Origin: JBALVO01 sp036961445
Lineage (GTDB): Bacteria > Pseudomonadota > Gammaproteobacteria > Pseudomonadales > Halieaceae
NCBI GenBank assembly: GCA_036961445.1
Contig: JBALVO010000017.1
Span: 1-43,090 of the forward strand
Direction of reading: 5' to 3'
Length of the DNA: 43,090 nt
In this document: one piece after another, positions 9,038 to 16,487 of the stretch
How positions within the stretch are numbered: the first letter of the stretch is position 1
Layout: every line of letters begins with the position of its first letter
Position numbers and translations under genes: made by a program
Notes under the pieces: model-generated
What the model was told of the DNA's origin: nothing
The model's input: only the letters and a program-made list of their open reading frames with translations
The model's database searches: none

Positions 9038-9110
9038 GGTAGTCGCTTCACTCAGGTACAAGATAATGCGGGTCACGGTGCAATGCAAGGTAATTAGGCT
9101 GGGTTTATTC

Positions 9111-9119
9111 TGTGGATAA
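9111..9119 (-). promoter_or_regulatory. DnaA box upstream of nrdA
   Basis: The minus strand reads TTATCCACA, a perfect match to the DnaA consensus TTATNCACA. It lies about 285 bases upstream of nrdA, in the direction of transcription. In E. coli the nrdAB promoter is bound by DnaA, linking dNTP supply to replication initiation. The site could play that role here, but one nine-base match can also occur by chance. Confidence 0.5.
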
Positions 9120-9172
9120 GTTGTTGATAGATTGATGTGTCTGTAGCCGCTAACCGCACAGCCCCCGAGCTG

Positions 9173-9217
9173 CCTGAAAAGAGTCGACAAAGTGCTGTAT
9201 TTGTCCGCTTGTTCAGG
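9173..9217. repeat. Nested inverted repeat in the nrdA upstream region
   Basis: The outer arms CCTGAA (9173-9178) and TTCAGG (9212-9217) enclose the inner arms GACAAA (9186-9191) and TTTGTC (9200-9205), with an eight-base loop. AAG/CTT pairing next to the outer arms extends the stem. The plus-strand side is followed by a T-rich stretch. It could be an RNA structure in a long nrdA leader, an operator, or part of the argF transcript end. Confidence 0.5.
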
Positions 9218-9402
9218 ACTCCTTCTATTTATTTATTCTAAAAATAAAGTTCTTTAGAGGAATTTGTTATTTAAGCAGAGGCGGAGAAACTGATGGGTGT
9301 CCTCTGACGGTTTGGGCCGGCAGGGGGTCATGCATCTATTGGCAGATGTGGCCGGTGGTTGCCTGGCTATTCATGCTGTATCAGCCAGTGCGGGTAGGAC
9401 GC

Positions 9403-10317
9403 TCAACGACTGGCTAGTAGCAGTGCTTCCATCAGCGCTTTTTGTGCATGCAGGCGGTTCTCGGCCTCGCTCCAGATTACTGTGTCGGGCGCATCCATTA
9501 ACTCGGCGCTGATCTCCTCCCCGCGATGGGCAGGTAAGCAGTGCATATACAAAGCGTTACTGGCGGCCCTGCTCATCAATTCGGCATTGACCTGATACGG
9601 TGCAAACAGCTTGGCGCGCTCCAGCTGTTCTTCCTCCTGGCCCATGGATGCCCACACGTCGGTAACTACCAGGTCGGCGCCGGCTGCCGCGCTGGCAGGA
9701 TCGTGGTCTATTCTTACCCGATCGCTATTGGCGCTCAGCAGTTCGGCACTGGGTTCAAAACCCGGTGGGCAGGCGATACGCAGTTCGAAATCAAATTGGC
9801 GGGCGGCATTGATATAGGATTGGCACATATTATTGCCATCACCCACCCAGCACACGCTTTTACCGGCAATGCTGCCGCGTTGCTCGACCCAGGTCTGCAT
9901 ATCCGCCAGTAATTGACAGGGGTGATAATCGTCGGTCAGTGCGTTGATTACCGGGACCGAAGAATAGGCGGCAAAACGCTCTACTATATCGTGCCCGAAA
10001 GTTCGGATCATCACGATGTCTACCATAGATGAAATTATGCGCGCACTGTCTTCCACCGGTTCGCCGCGACCCAGTTGTGTGTCCTGGGGCGATAGAAACA
10101 TGGCGTGACCGCCCAGATGCGCCATGCCGGCTTCAAAAGACACCCGGGTGCGGGTGGACGACTTGGCAAAGATCATACCCATTACCGTACCCGGGAAGGC
10201 GCGCTGTTCGGTGCCGGCCTTATGTTGCGCCTTCATTTCTATGGCGCGCTGGAGCAGTTGTTTTAGCTCGGTTGGGCTGAAATCCAGTAGTGTCAAAAAG
10301 TGTCGCGTATCAGACAT
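9403..10317 (-). CDS. argF: Ornithine carbamoyltransferase
   Basis: Joins ornithine and carbamoyl phosphate to form citrulline in arginine biosynthesis; cytosolic and normally trimeric. The 304-residue length matches the anabolic ArgF of Pseudomonas-type bacteria. The carbamoyl-phosphate motif SSTRTRVSFE is near residue 54 and the second phosphate/carbamoyl motif HPCQLLAD is near residue 130. The ornithine side has WVGDGNNMC and the catalytic cysteine loop is MHCLPAHRG. It begins 34 bases after the argD stop, so the two arginine genes are very likely co-transcribed. The ribosome site before the ATG is weak. Confidence 0.97.
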   Translation of the reverse strand: MSDTRHFLTLLDFSPTELKQLLQRAIEMKAQHKAGTEQRAFPGTVMGMIFAKSSTRTRVSFEAGMAHLGGHAMFLSPQDTQLGRGEPVEDSARIISSMVDIVMIRTFGHDIVERFAAYSSVPVINALTDDYHPCQLLADMQTWVEQRGSIAGKSVCWVGDGNNMCQSYINAARQFDFELRIACPPGFEPSAELLSANSDRVRIDHDPASAAAGADLVVTDVWASMGQEEEQLERAKLFAPYQVNAELMSRAASNALYMHCLPAHRGEEISAELMDAPDTVIWSEAENRLHAQKALMEALLLASR

Positions 10318-10351
10318 AGTCAGTGCTGCCGTGTGACGGGTTTGAGAATGC

Positions 10352-11452
10352 TCAGGCGAAGTCCCGGATCAGTCCGGCGACGCCATTGGCCAATTCACGG
10401 GCCTCGAGTTCATTGATGGTCAGTGGCGGTAACAATCTGATGGTGTTGCCGGCAGTAACGTTAATCAGCAGGCCTGCTGCCAGTGCCTGCTCGACAAGTT
10501 CACCACAGTCGCGCCGTAACTCAATGCCGAGCATCAGGCCGCGGCCGCGGATTTCAGAAATCTGTGCTGCGGCCTCACTATCGGCAAGCAGTGTTGTGGT
10601 GATCAACTGCCCCATGGCGCTGGCATTGGCGCATAACTGCTGGTCATGGATGGCATTCACCACGGCCAGGCCGGCTGCGCATACCAGGGGATTGCCTCCG
10701 TAAGTGGAGCCGTGTTGTCCGGCCCCCAATACCTCTGCCGCATCTCCGCGAGCCAGGCAGGCGCCAATGGGGACGCCATTGCCCAGCCCCTTGGCTGTGG
10801 TGACCACATCGGGCGAAAAATTCAGACCCTGGTAGGCAAAGTAGGTGCCCGTACGACCATTGCCGGTCTGCACTTCGTCGAGCATTAGTAGCCAGTCCTG
10901 CTGGTCACAAATTTCCCTGGCAGCGTGCAGATACTCGGTGGTTAGTACTTGTATGCCGCCCTCGCCCTGGATTGGCTCTGCCAGTATTGCCACGACATCC
11001 GGATTGTTTTTGGCAATATGGCGCAGGGCCTCCACGTCGTTGCGTGGTGCCCGAATAAAGCCGGCTACAAGAGGCTCAAATCCGGCTTGTATTTTGCGGT
11101 TACCAGTGGCGCTGAGGGTCGCCAGGGTGCGCCCGTGGAAGGCACCCTCGAGCACCACGATAGCGGGTTTGGTGATGCCGCGCCGATGCCCGTACAAGCG
11201 CGCTAATTTGATCGCAGCCTCATTGGCCTCGGCACCGGAGTTACCGAAGAAGCAGCGCTCCATACCCGCTACCTGGGTGAGGGCGGTGGCCAGCTGTTCC
11301 TGGATTTCGATGCGGTAGAGATTGGAGGTGTGCACCAGCTTGTCCGCTTGATCCCGAATGGCCGCGGTCACGGCCGGGTGGGCATGGCCCAGCCCGTTTA
11401 CCGCAATACCCGAGAGGCCGTCCAGATAGCGTCGTCCCTGGGTGTCATACAG
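10352..11452 (-). CDS. argD: Acetylornithine aminotransferase, N-terminus lost in the assembly gap
   Basis: A PLP enzyme converting N-acetylglutamate semialdehyde to N-acetylornithine. The frame runs without a stop from 10352 to the last base before the N run at 11452, giving 366 visible residues that begin LYDTQGRRYLDGLSGIAV. Family members carry roughly 20-40 residues before this point, so the true start lies in the gap. FFGNSGAEANEAA is the PLP-phosphate region, EPIQGEGG and LDEVQTGNGRTG are typical of class III aminotransferases, and the Schiff-base lysine is in TTAKGLGNG. The arrangement argD-argF fits an arginine operon. Other class III omega-aminotransferases are possible in principle, but the neighbour and motifs favour ArgD. 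Confidence 0.93.
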   Translation of the reverse strand: MYDTQGRRYLDGLSGIAVNGLGHAHPAVTAAIRDQADKLVHTSNLYRIEIQEQLATALTQVAGMERCFFGNSGAEANEAAIKLARLYGHRRGITKPAIVVLEGAFHGRTLATLSATGNRKIQAGFEPLVAGFIRAPRNDVEALRHIAKNNPDVVAILAEPIQGEGGIQVLTTEYLHAAREICDQQDWLLMLDEVQTGNGRTGTYFAYQGLNFSPDVVTTAKGLGNGVPIGACLARGDAAEVLGAGQHGSTYGGNPLVCAAGLAVVNAIHDQQLCANASAMGQLITTTLLADSEAAAQISEIRGRGLMLGIELRRDCGELVEQALAAGLLINVTAGNTIRLLPPLTINELEARELANGVAGLIRDFA

Positions 11453-11552
11453 NNNNNNNNNNNNNNNNNNNNNNNNNNNNNNNNNNNNNNNNNNNNNNNN
11501 NNNNNNNNNNNNNNNNNNNNNNNNNNNNNNNNNNNNNNNNNNNNNNNNNNNN
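11453..11552. other. Assembly gap (100 N)
   Basis: Exactly 100 undetermined bases. The gap falls between divergent argD and grxD and removes the argD start, both promoters and all but two bases before the grxD ATG. The round length suggests a placeholder of unknown real size. Confidence 0.98.
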
Positions 11553-11554
11553 TG

Positions 11555-11887
11555 ATGGATATTATCGAGACAATTAAAGAGCAGGTGCAGAGCAACGATA
11601 TTTTGTTATATATGAAGGGCTCCCCCAACCAGCCCCAGTGCGGCTTTTCGGCCCGCACAGTGCAAGCATTGATGGCTTGCGGCGAGCGGTTCGCTTATGT
11701 GGATATCCTGTCCAACCCTGAAATTCGCACGCATCTTCCCAAATATGCCAATTGGCCGACCTTTCCCCAGCTTTGGGTCGCCGGAGAACTGGTTGGCGGT
11801 TGTGACATCATCACGGAAATGTTTGAAACGGGTGAGCTGCAAACCCTGGTCAAGGGAGCAGCTGGAGAGCAATCGGAAGAGTCCTGA
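11555..11887 (+). CDS. grxD: Monothiol glutaredoxin, Grx4 family
   Basis: A 110-residue CGFS-type glutaredoxin. In the family these proteins bind a [2Fe-2S] cluster between two subunits with glutathione, and work in iron-sulfur cluster delivery and iron sensing, often with BolA. The CGFS site is at residues 29-32. KGSP upstream, the WPTFPQLWV cis-proline region and GGCDI are all present. The start ATG is three bases from the end of the N run, so the ribosome site cannot be seen. Its stop codon is one base from the bfr stop on the other strand, so the two genes converge with no room for a terminator. A grxD-bfr-bfd neighbourhood is also seen in Pseudomonas. Confidence 0.96.
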   Translation: MDIIETIKEQVQSNDILLYMKGSPNQPQCGFSARTVQALMACGERFAYVDILSNPEIRTHLPKYANWPTFPQLWVAGELVGGCDIITEMFETGELQTLVKGAAGEQSEES

Positions 11888-11888
11888 T

Positions 11889-12371
11889 TCAGTCTGGCTT
11901 TACCGTTTGCATGGCGGTCTGCAGGTAGTTCTGCAGGCCAACTTTCTCTATAAGGCTCAATTGGGTCTCTAACCAGTCGATGTGTTCTTCCTCTGACTCC
12001 ATAATCTCTACAAATAGCTCACGCGATACATAATCTTTTACCGACTCGCAGTACGCTACGGCAGCTTTCAGGTCCACGTGGGCGATATGCTCGAGCTTCA
12101 GGTCACACTCCAGCATTTCCCTGGTATTTTCACCGATCATCAGTTTGCCCAGGTCCTGCAGATTGGGCAGTCCTTCCAGAAACAGGATGCGCTCAATCAG
12201 CTTGTCGGCATGCTTCATTTCATCGATAGATTCGTGGTATTCGTGCTCTCCCAGTTCTTTCAGGCCCCAGTCTTTGTACATGCGGGCATGAAGAAAGTAC
12301 TGGTTGATGGCAACTAATTCATTGCCCAGAACCTTGTTGAGGTGTTCGATAACCTTGGTATCGCCTTTCAC
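11889..12371 (-). CDS. bfr: Bacterioferritin
   Basis: A 24-subunit iron-storage cage protein with heme between subunits. The 160-residue length is typical (about 158). The ferroxidase ligands are in place: Glu18 (NELVAINQYF), Glu51 and His54 (DEMKHAD), Glu94 (LEHIAH), and Glu127 plus His130 (SEEEHIDW). Met52 in DEMKHA is the heme-ligand methionine. The start is GTG at 12371, preceded by AAGGAGAG, an unusually good ribosome site. It lies 212 bases downstream of bfd on the same strand, so it may have its own promoter. I found no convincing Fur box directly before it. Confidence 0.97.
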   Translation of the reverse strand: MKGDTKVIEHLNKVLGNELVAINQYFLHARMYKDWGLKELGEHEYHESIDEMKHADKLIERILFLEGLPNLQDLGKLMIGENTREMLECDLKLEHIAHVDLKAAVAYCESVKDYVSRELFVEIMESEEEHIDWLETQLSLIEKVGLQNYLQTAMQTVKPD

Positions 12372-12583
12372 AGTGTCTCTCCTTGGGGGGTAACAATGAT
12401 TGCGTAGCTGGAAGTGTAGTTCAGAGCGAGATAATGCTGCACCGATTCGACTACCGTCAAACCAAATTATTGATTTCTATGTTTACTGTGAATTGAGAAT
12501 CAGAGGAATTTGCTTTTGCTTCCCGCTGCAGTCGATCTTTGTGCGAGTTTGCGGGTAAGAATAGATGCCCCGGCCGCGGGTGG

Positions 12584-12790
12584 TTAGCTGACAGCGTAAA
12601 ACAGTTGCTCGCCGTGCTCTGCCAGGTCACTGAGGGATTCACGCACAATCTCGCGGGTCATTATGCCGCATTTACCGCACTGGCTGGCGACGCCCAGAGT
12701 ATTGCGCACATCCCGCAGGGAGCTGGCACCGTCTTCGACCGCGGCGCGGATTTGGGTGTCAGTGATGCCTTTGCAAACACAAACATACAT
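12584..12790 (-). CDS. bfd: Bacterioferritin-associated ferredoxin
   Basis: A 68-residue [2Fe-2S] protein that, in the family, docks on bacterioferritin and reduces the core so that iron is released. It starts MYVCVCKGITD. The cluster cysteines are CVC near the N-terminus and CGKC about 32 residues later, the BFD-fold spacing. The ATG at 12790 was chosen because family proteins begin there; the frame extends ten residues further without similarity. The promoter upstream carries a near-perfect Fur box, which fits induction by iron starvation. It points in the same direction as bfr. Confidence 0.95.
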   Translation of the reverse strand: MYVCVCKGITDTQIRAAVEDGASSLRDVRNTLGVASQCGKCGIMTREIVRESLSDLAEHGEQLFYAVS

Positions 12791-12831
12791 AGTGGGGTCC
12801 CGTCTTTTGGGGTGGTCCAAACAATGAATGA

Positions 12832-12860
12832 ACTCTAATCTTAATGAGAATGATTGTCAA
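12832..12860 (-). promoter_or_regulatory. Fur-controlled promoter of bfd
   Basis: On the minus strand a perfect -35 TTGACA (12855-12860) is followed after 17 bases by a -10 TAGAGT (12832-12837). A 7-1-7 Fur box core lies across the -35 and spacer at 12845-12859 (plus strand TGAGAAT-G-ATTGTCA, two mismatches to TGATAAT-N-ATTATCA). A repressor bound there would block RNA polymerase directly. The predicted leader is about 35 bases. Confidence 0.8.
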
Positions 12861-12948
12861 CAGCGTTCTCATTTGGGGGTGGTAGTGAAAAACTTGCCAA
12901 TTAGTGATGATGCCGGTCATATCGGGTTGCGGCGCGCCGTGTTGCCAG

Positions 12949-13590
12949 CTAGTCCCGGGATAGTCGTTGCCGTAGGCGATGCTCAACCAGTGGCAATCTG
13001 TCGTTGCCAAAATACATGTCGTCGCCGTCAATAAAGATAGTGGGTGAGCCATAGCCACCGCGTGCTATCAGTTCATCGGTGTTTTGCCGCAACAGATCCT
13101 TGTACCGCTGGTCGGCGATGGCAGTCAAGAAGCCCTCTGCATCCAGGCCGACCTGGCGGCAGATACCAGCAAGAACTTCATCGTTGGAAATATCCGGGGT
13201 TTGGGAGCCCCAGTATGTCTTGAATACCGCTGCAGAGTAGGGCTCCAGCAGATCTTGCTCCTGTGCATAGAATGCGCCGCGCATGGCTTTCACACTGTTG
13301 ATTGGATGGCCGACAGGCATCGCTGTCTGCACACCGCAAAGTTCAGCCCAGTCCTGCAGGTCCTTGAGGTAGTAGTTCAGTCGGCGCTTATTTTCATTAT
13401 CCGAGAACATGGCTTCACGGTTAGCGTACACCTGCTTGTTGACCGCGTTAAAGACGCCACCTACCAGAATGGGCCGCCAGCGAATGAGTAGGCCCATGTC
13501 GGCCACCATGGGAATGATGCGAGTGAAAGCGAAGTACGTCCAGGGGCTGGAGCAGTCATAAAAAAACTCCAGTTCAGGTGTGTCAGTCAT
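12949..13590 (-). CDS. 2-hydroxychromene-2-carboxylate isomerase / DsbA-family thioredoxin-fold protein
   Basis: A 213-residue protein of the DsbA/HCCA-isomerase (kappa-class GST-like) family. The N-terminus reads EFFYDCSSPWTYFAF, where a thiol or serine (Ser in SSPW) replaces the CXXC of true DsbA. The C-terminal part has RGGYGSPTIFIDGDDMYFGNDRL, matching the cis-proline and FGNDRL motifs of this family. Family enzymes use glutathione to isomerise aromatic degradation intermediates, but many members have unknown substrates and no aromatic pathway genes are nearby. The ATG at 13590 was chosen because similarity starts there; the upstream extension is unrelated. It is divergent from proA. Confidence 0.85.
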   Translation of the reverse strand: MTDTPELEFFYDCSSPWTYFAFTRIIPMVADMGLLIRWRPILVGGVFNAVNKQVYANREAMFSDNENKRRLNYYLKDLQDWAELCGVQTAMPVGHPINSVKAMRGAFYAQEQDLLEPYSAAVFKTYWGSQTPDISNDEVLAGICRQVGLDAEGFLTAIADQRYKDLLRQNTDELIARGGYGSPTIFIDGDDMYFGNDRLPLVEHRLRQRLSRD

Positions 13591-13647
13591 GGGTGTGCCT
13601 GTAATTATTTTGGTTTTGAGCTTAGCACATCCCCTGTTCCCTTCAGG

Positions 13648-13653
13648 TATAAT
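13648..13653 (+). promoter_or_regulatory. Possible -10 element of the proA operon
   Basis: A perfect TATAAT lies 33 bases before the proA ATG, in the 96-base divergent region. No good -35 is found at 16-18 bases (TTGAGC at 13616 is 26 bases away), so it would depend on an activator or a weak -35. Confidence 0.35.
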
Positions 13654-13686
13654 CGCCGTTTTTGCGAAGGTCATAATTGGATACCG

Positions 13687-14943
13687 ATGGACGTTGATCA
13701 ATACATGAGCGAATTGGGTGTTGCTGCGCGGGCGGCATCGCGTGTGGTGGCTGCGGCACCCACAGCGGTGCGCAACAACGCCCTGTTGGCCGCCCATGAT
13801 GCGCTGGATGGCGCGCGACACCGTCTGGCTGAGGCCAATGCCCAGGATATGGAGCGCGGCGCAGCCAATGGTTTATCCACTGCGTTGATGGACCGCCTGG
13901 AGCTGACTCCCACGCGTATCGATGCCATGTTGGAAGGCCTGCGCCAGGTGGTGGCGCTGCCAGACCCGGTGGGCAGCATCAGTGATATGAATACAATGCC
14001 CAGTGGTATTCAGGTCGGGCGCATGCGCGTGCCCCTGGGTGTCATCGGCATCATCTATGAATCCAGGCCAAACGTGACCGTAGAAGCGGCGAGTTTGTGC
14101 CTCAAAGCAGGTAACGCCACCATCCTGCGCGGCGGCTCGGAAGCACTGGCGTCAAATTGTGCCATTGCCGAATGCCTGTCCATGGGGTTGCGAGTCGCCG
14201 GGTTACCCGAGGCAGCCATACAGGTGGTGGCGACGGCTGATCGGGCTGCGGTTGGGCGCTTGATAGCAATGCCTGATTATGTGGATGTTATCGTGCCCCG
14301 GGGCGGTAAGAGCCTGATCGAGCGCATTAGCAACGATGCCAGGGTGCCGGTCATAAAGCATCTTGATGGTGTGTGCCATGTCTATATAGACGATGATGCC
14401 GACGATGATATGGCCCTGGCTATTGCCGTCAACTCCAAGACTAATCGCTACGGTACCTGCAATACCATGGAAACACTGTTGCTGGCGGAGTCGAAGGCGG
14501 CCGAATTATTGCCGCGTTTGGCGGCGGCTTATGACGCTGCCGGTGTCGAACTGCGCGGCTGTGAGTGCACATTGCGGATTTTGCCAAATGCCACCGTGGC
14601 CACTGAGCAGGACTGGCACGAGGAATACCTGGCGCCGATCCTGGCAGTACGTGTGGTTGCCGGCCTGGACGAGGCGATTAGCCATATCAATACCTATAGT
14701 TCCCTGCATACAGACAGCATAGTCACCCGGGATCACGGCCGTGCTATGCGATTTTTGCGGGAAGTGGATTCCAGCTCGGTGATGGTCAACGCCTCGACAC
14801 GTTTCGCCGATGGCTTTGAGTACGGCCTGGGTGCGGAGATTGGTATTTCCACCGACAAGCTACATGCCCGCGGCCCGGTAGGCCTGGAAGGGCTGACCTC
14901 GCAAAAGTATGTGGTGTTGGGCGAGGGGCAGGTTCGCTCTTGA
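13687..14943 (+). CDS. proA: Glutamate-5-semialdehyde dehydrogenase (gamma-glutamyl phosphate reductase)
   Basis: Reduces gamma-glutamyl phosphate with NADPH, the second step of proline biosynthesis. The 418-residue length is typical. LGVIGIIYESRPNVTVEAASLCLKAG-type sequence around residues 119-142 is the family signature. The cofactor-loop motif VPRGGKSLIE is present, and NSKTNRYGTCNTMETLL carries the active-site cysteine. FADGFEYGLGAEIGIST lies near the C-terminus. It is the first gene of a long plus-strand run and overlaps nadD by four bases, as in Pseudomonas-type genomes. No proB is in the window. Confidence 0.97.
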   Translation: MDVDQYMSELGVAARAASRVVAAAPTAVRNNALLAAHDALDGARHRLAEANAQDMERGAANGLSTALMDRLELTPTRIDAMLEGLRQVVALPDPVGSISDMNTMPSGIQVGRMRVPLGVIGIIYESRPNVTVEAASLCLKAGNATILRGGSEALASNCAIAECLSMGLRVAGLPEAAIQVVATADRAAVGRLIAMPDYVDVIVPRGGKSLIERISNDARVPVIKHLDGVCHVYIDDDADDDMALAIAVNSKTNRYGTCNTMETLLLAESKAAELLPRLAAAYDAAGVELRGCECTLRILPNATVATEQDWHEEYLAPILAVRVVAGLDEAISHINTYSSLHTDSIVTRDHGRAMRFLREVDSSSVMVNASTRFADGFEYGLGAEIGISTDKLHARGPVGLEGLTSQKYVVLGEGQVRS

Positions 14944-15596
14944 GTGAACCTCTAACGGGGCAGGCGCCACTTGGGATCCTGGGTGGTACTTTTAACCCGG
15001 TTCACTACGGCCATTTGCGTTCCGCACTGGAGCTGGTACAGAGACTGCAGCTGGCGCAGTTGCGCCTTATGCCCTGCGCCGTGCCGCCACACCGGGAAGT
15101 GCCAAGCTGCAGTGCTACTCATCGGGCTGCTATGGTCGAGTTGGCCGTGGCGGATGAGCCCGATCTTGTCTGCGATGCGCGTGAACTGCAGCGCTCGGGC
15201 AAGTCCTATACCATAGACAGCCTGATCGAATTACGCCGCGAAATTGATCCGGGCCAGGGTCTCTGTCTGGTGATGGGTTGCGATGCGGTGCGCGATATCG
15301 CCCAATGGCACCGCTGGCAGGAGCTGCTGGACTGGGCGCATATTATTGTTATTGCCCGCCCCGGCTGGCAGTTGCCGCACACCGGGGAGGTGGCCCAGTG
15401 GCTGCAGAGCCACCGTGTGGCAGGTGCCCCTGCGCTGCGCTCAGCGCTGGCAGGAGGCATTGTTATCGAGGAGCTGCGCCCACTGCCGATTTCCTCAACC
15501 GAGATTCGCCAGCTGCTAGTCCGGCGACAGTCTCCTCGCTACCTGCTGCCGGAACCGGTTTTGGGCTATATTAAAATGCACAATCTTTACCAATGA
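14940..15596 (+). CDS. nadD: Nicotinate-nucleotide adenylyltransferase
   Basis: Transfers AMP from ATP to nicotinate mononucleotide in NAD synthesis. It has 218 residues. GILGGTFNPVHYGHLRSA is the nucleotidyltransferase (T/H)IGH-type region, and ISSTEIRQLL near the C-terminus is the ISSTxIR phosphate motif. The start is TTG at 14940, overlapping the proA stop by four bases (TTGA). No in-frame ATG lies ahead of the conserved region, so this rare start with translational coupling is the best choice. The following rsfS gene is its usual partner. Confidence 0.95.
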   Translation: MSEPLTGQAPLGILGGTFNPVHYGHLRSALELVQRLQLAQLRLMPCAVPPHREVPSCSATHRAAMVELAVADEPDLVCDARELQRSGKSYTIDSLIELRREIDPGQGLCLVMGCDAVRDIAQWHRWQELLDWAHIIVIARPGWQLPHTGEVAQWLQSHRVAGAPALRSALAGGIVIEELRPLPISSTEIRQLLVRRQSPRYLLPEPVLGYIKMHNLYQ

Positions 15597-15637
15597 ACAG
15601 GAATCACACTTTATGAAAGTTGAGACAAGCTAAAATT

Positions 15638-15973
15638 ATGGAAGCCGAACAGTTAAAGCACATGATCGTGAAGGCACTCGACGATCTCAAGGCAGTTAAC
15701 ACGGTGGTACTTGATGTTACCGGGCTGACTGATGTAATGGATTTTCTGGTGATTAGCAGTGGTACTTCCAATCGCCATGTTAAATCCCTGGCCAGCAATG
15801 TCTCCATGGAGGCCAAGAAACAGGGGTTGCCTCCGTTGGGAATAGAAGGCGATGACGCTGGCGAATGGGTGCTGGTAGACTTCGGTGACGTGGTGGTGCA
15901 TGTGATGCTGCCAGCCACCCGCGACCAGTACGACCTCGAACGACTCTGGACCAGCGCTGAAAATCCCTCCTGA
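15638..15973 (+). CDS. rsfS: Ribosomal silencing factor RsfS
   Basis: A RsfS/YbeB (DUF143) family protein of 111 residues. It binds ribosomal protein uL14 and stops the subunits from joining when nutrients are scarce. Conserved stretches are DVTGLTDVMDFLVISSGTSNRHV, with the family's D-F-[LVM]-[IV] core, and GEWVLVDFGDVVVHVM. The ATG at 15638 was chosen because homologues begin near it. A TTG 18 bases upstream in frame is possible, and no strong ribosome site is visible for either. Its stop overlaps the rlmH start (TGATG). Confidence 0.95.
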   Translation: MEAEQLKHMIVKALDDLKAVNTVVLDVTGLTDVMDFLVISSGTSNRHVKSLASNVSMEAKKQGLPPLGIEGDDAGEWVLVDFGDVVVHVMLPATRDQYDLERLWTSAENPS

Positions 15974-16443
15974 TGCGCTTGAGTATTATCGCAGTGGGCA
16001 CCAAAATGCCCTCCTGGGTTAGTCAGGGCGTGACCGAATACGGTAAGCGCATGCCCAGGGAATTGCGGCTACAATGGCGCGAAATACCGCTCGCACGCCG
16101 CGGCAAAGACGCCAACGCACAGCAGTTGTGCACTGCCGAGGGGCAGCAAATCATCAAGGCGATTCCTGATGGTGATCGGGTTATCGCCCTGGATGTGCTT
16201 GGTAAAAGAATTTCTACTGAACAGTTGGCGCAACAGCTCGAGTCCTGGCAGATGTCGGGAGATAATTACAGCCTGCTAATTGGTGGGCCAGACGGACTCT
16301 CCCGGGAATGCCTGAAGCGCGCTAATATGAGCTGGTCGCTCAGCGATCTGACGCTGCCGCACCCTCTGGTACGAATTCTTTTGGCCGAGCAGTTATATAG
16401 AGCTTGGACAATCACTGTCAACCACCCGTATCATCGGCAATAG
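15973..16443 (+). CDS. rlmH: 23S rRNA (pseudouridine1915-N3)-methyltransferase RlmH
   Basis: A SPOUT-class methyltransferase that methylates pseudouridine 1915 in helix 69 of 23S rRNA, using S-adenosylmethionine. The 156 residues match the family length. LIGGPDGLS is the knot glycine motif, and the C-terminal LPHPLVRILLAEQLYRAWTI with the terminal HPYHRQ is diagnostic. It begins within the stop codon of rsfS, so translation is probably coupled. Confidence 0.97.
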   Translation: MRLSIIAVGTKMPSWVSQGVTEYGKRMPRELRLQWREIPLARRGKDANAQQLCTAEGQQIIKAIPDGDRVIALDVLGKRISTEQLAQQLESWQMSGDNYSLLIGGPDGLSRECLKRANMSWSLSDLTLPHPLVRILLAEQLYRAWTITVNHPYHRQ

Positions 16444-16487
16444 TGTCAACAATTCCCATAGCAGCGCAGGTCAGGCAAGTCGTCTAG

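Larger units (their letters stand above)
8827..9402. other. 576-base gene-free region upstream of nrdA
   Basis: This region separates the end of argF from the start of nrdA, both on the minus strand. It is more AT-rich than its surroundings around 9220-9280. It contains a perfect DnaA box (9111-9119), a possible NrdR-like palindrome (9022-9037), a nested inverted repeat (9173-9217) and a smaller inverted repeat TCTAAA/TTTAGA (9237-9242 with 9253-9258). No terminator for argF with a clear T-tract was found. A plus-strand frame opening at 8943 behind AGGAG was judged unlikely to be a gene. Confidence 0.6.

Noticed and set aside
8943..9119. A 58-codon plus-strand frame behind AGGAG in the nrdA upstream region
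   Set aside because: The ribosome-like site is only five bases away and good, but codon use is unlike the neighbours, no family is recognised, and its end runs through the DnaA box. Probably chance.
11398..11658. Frames running through the N gap on both strands
   Set aside because: They depend on unknown bases. The real genes on either side are argD and grxD in other frames.
12480..12520. A possible second Fur box before bfr
   Set aside because: Only the second half resembles the consensus; too many mismatches, and it is over 100 bases from the bfr start.
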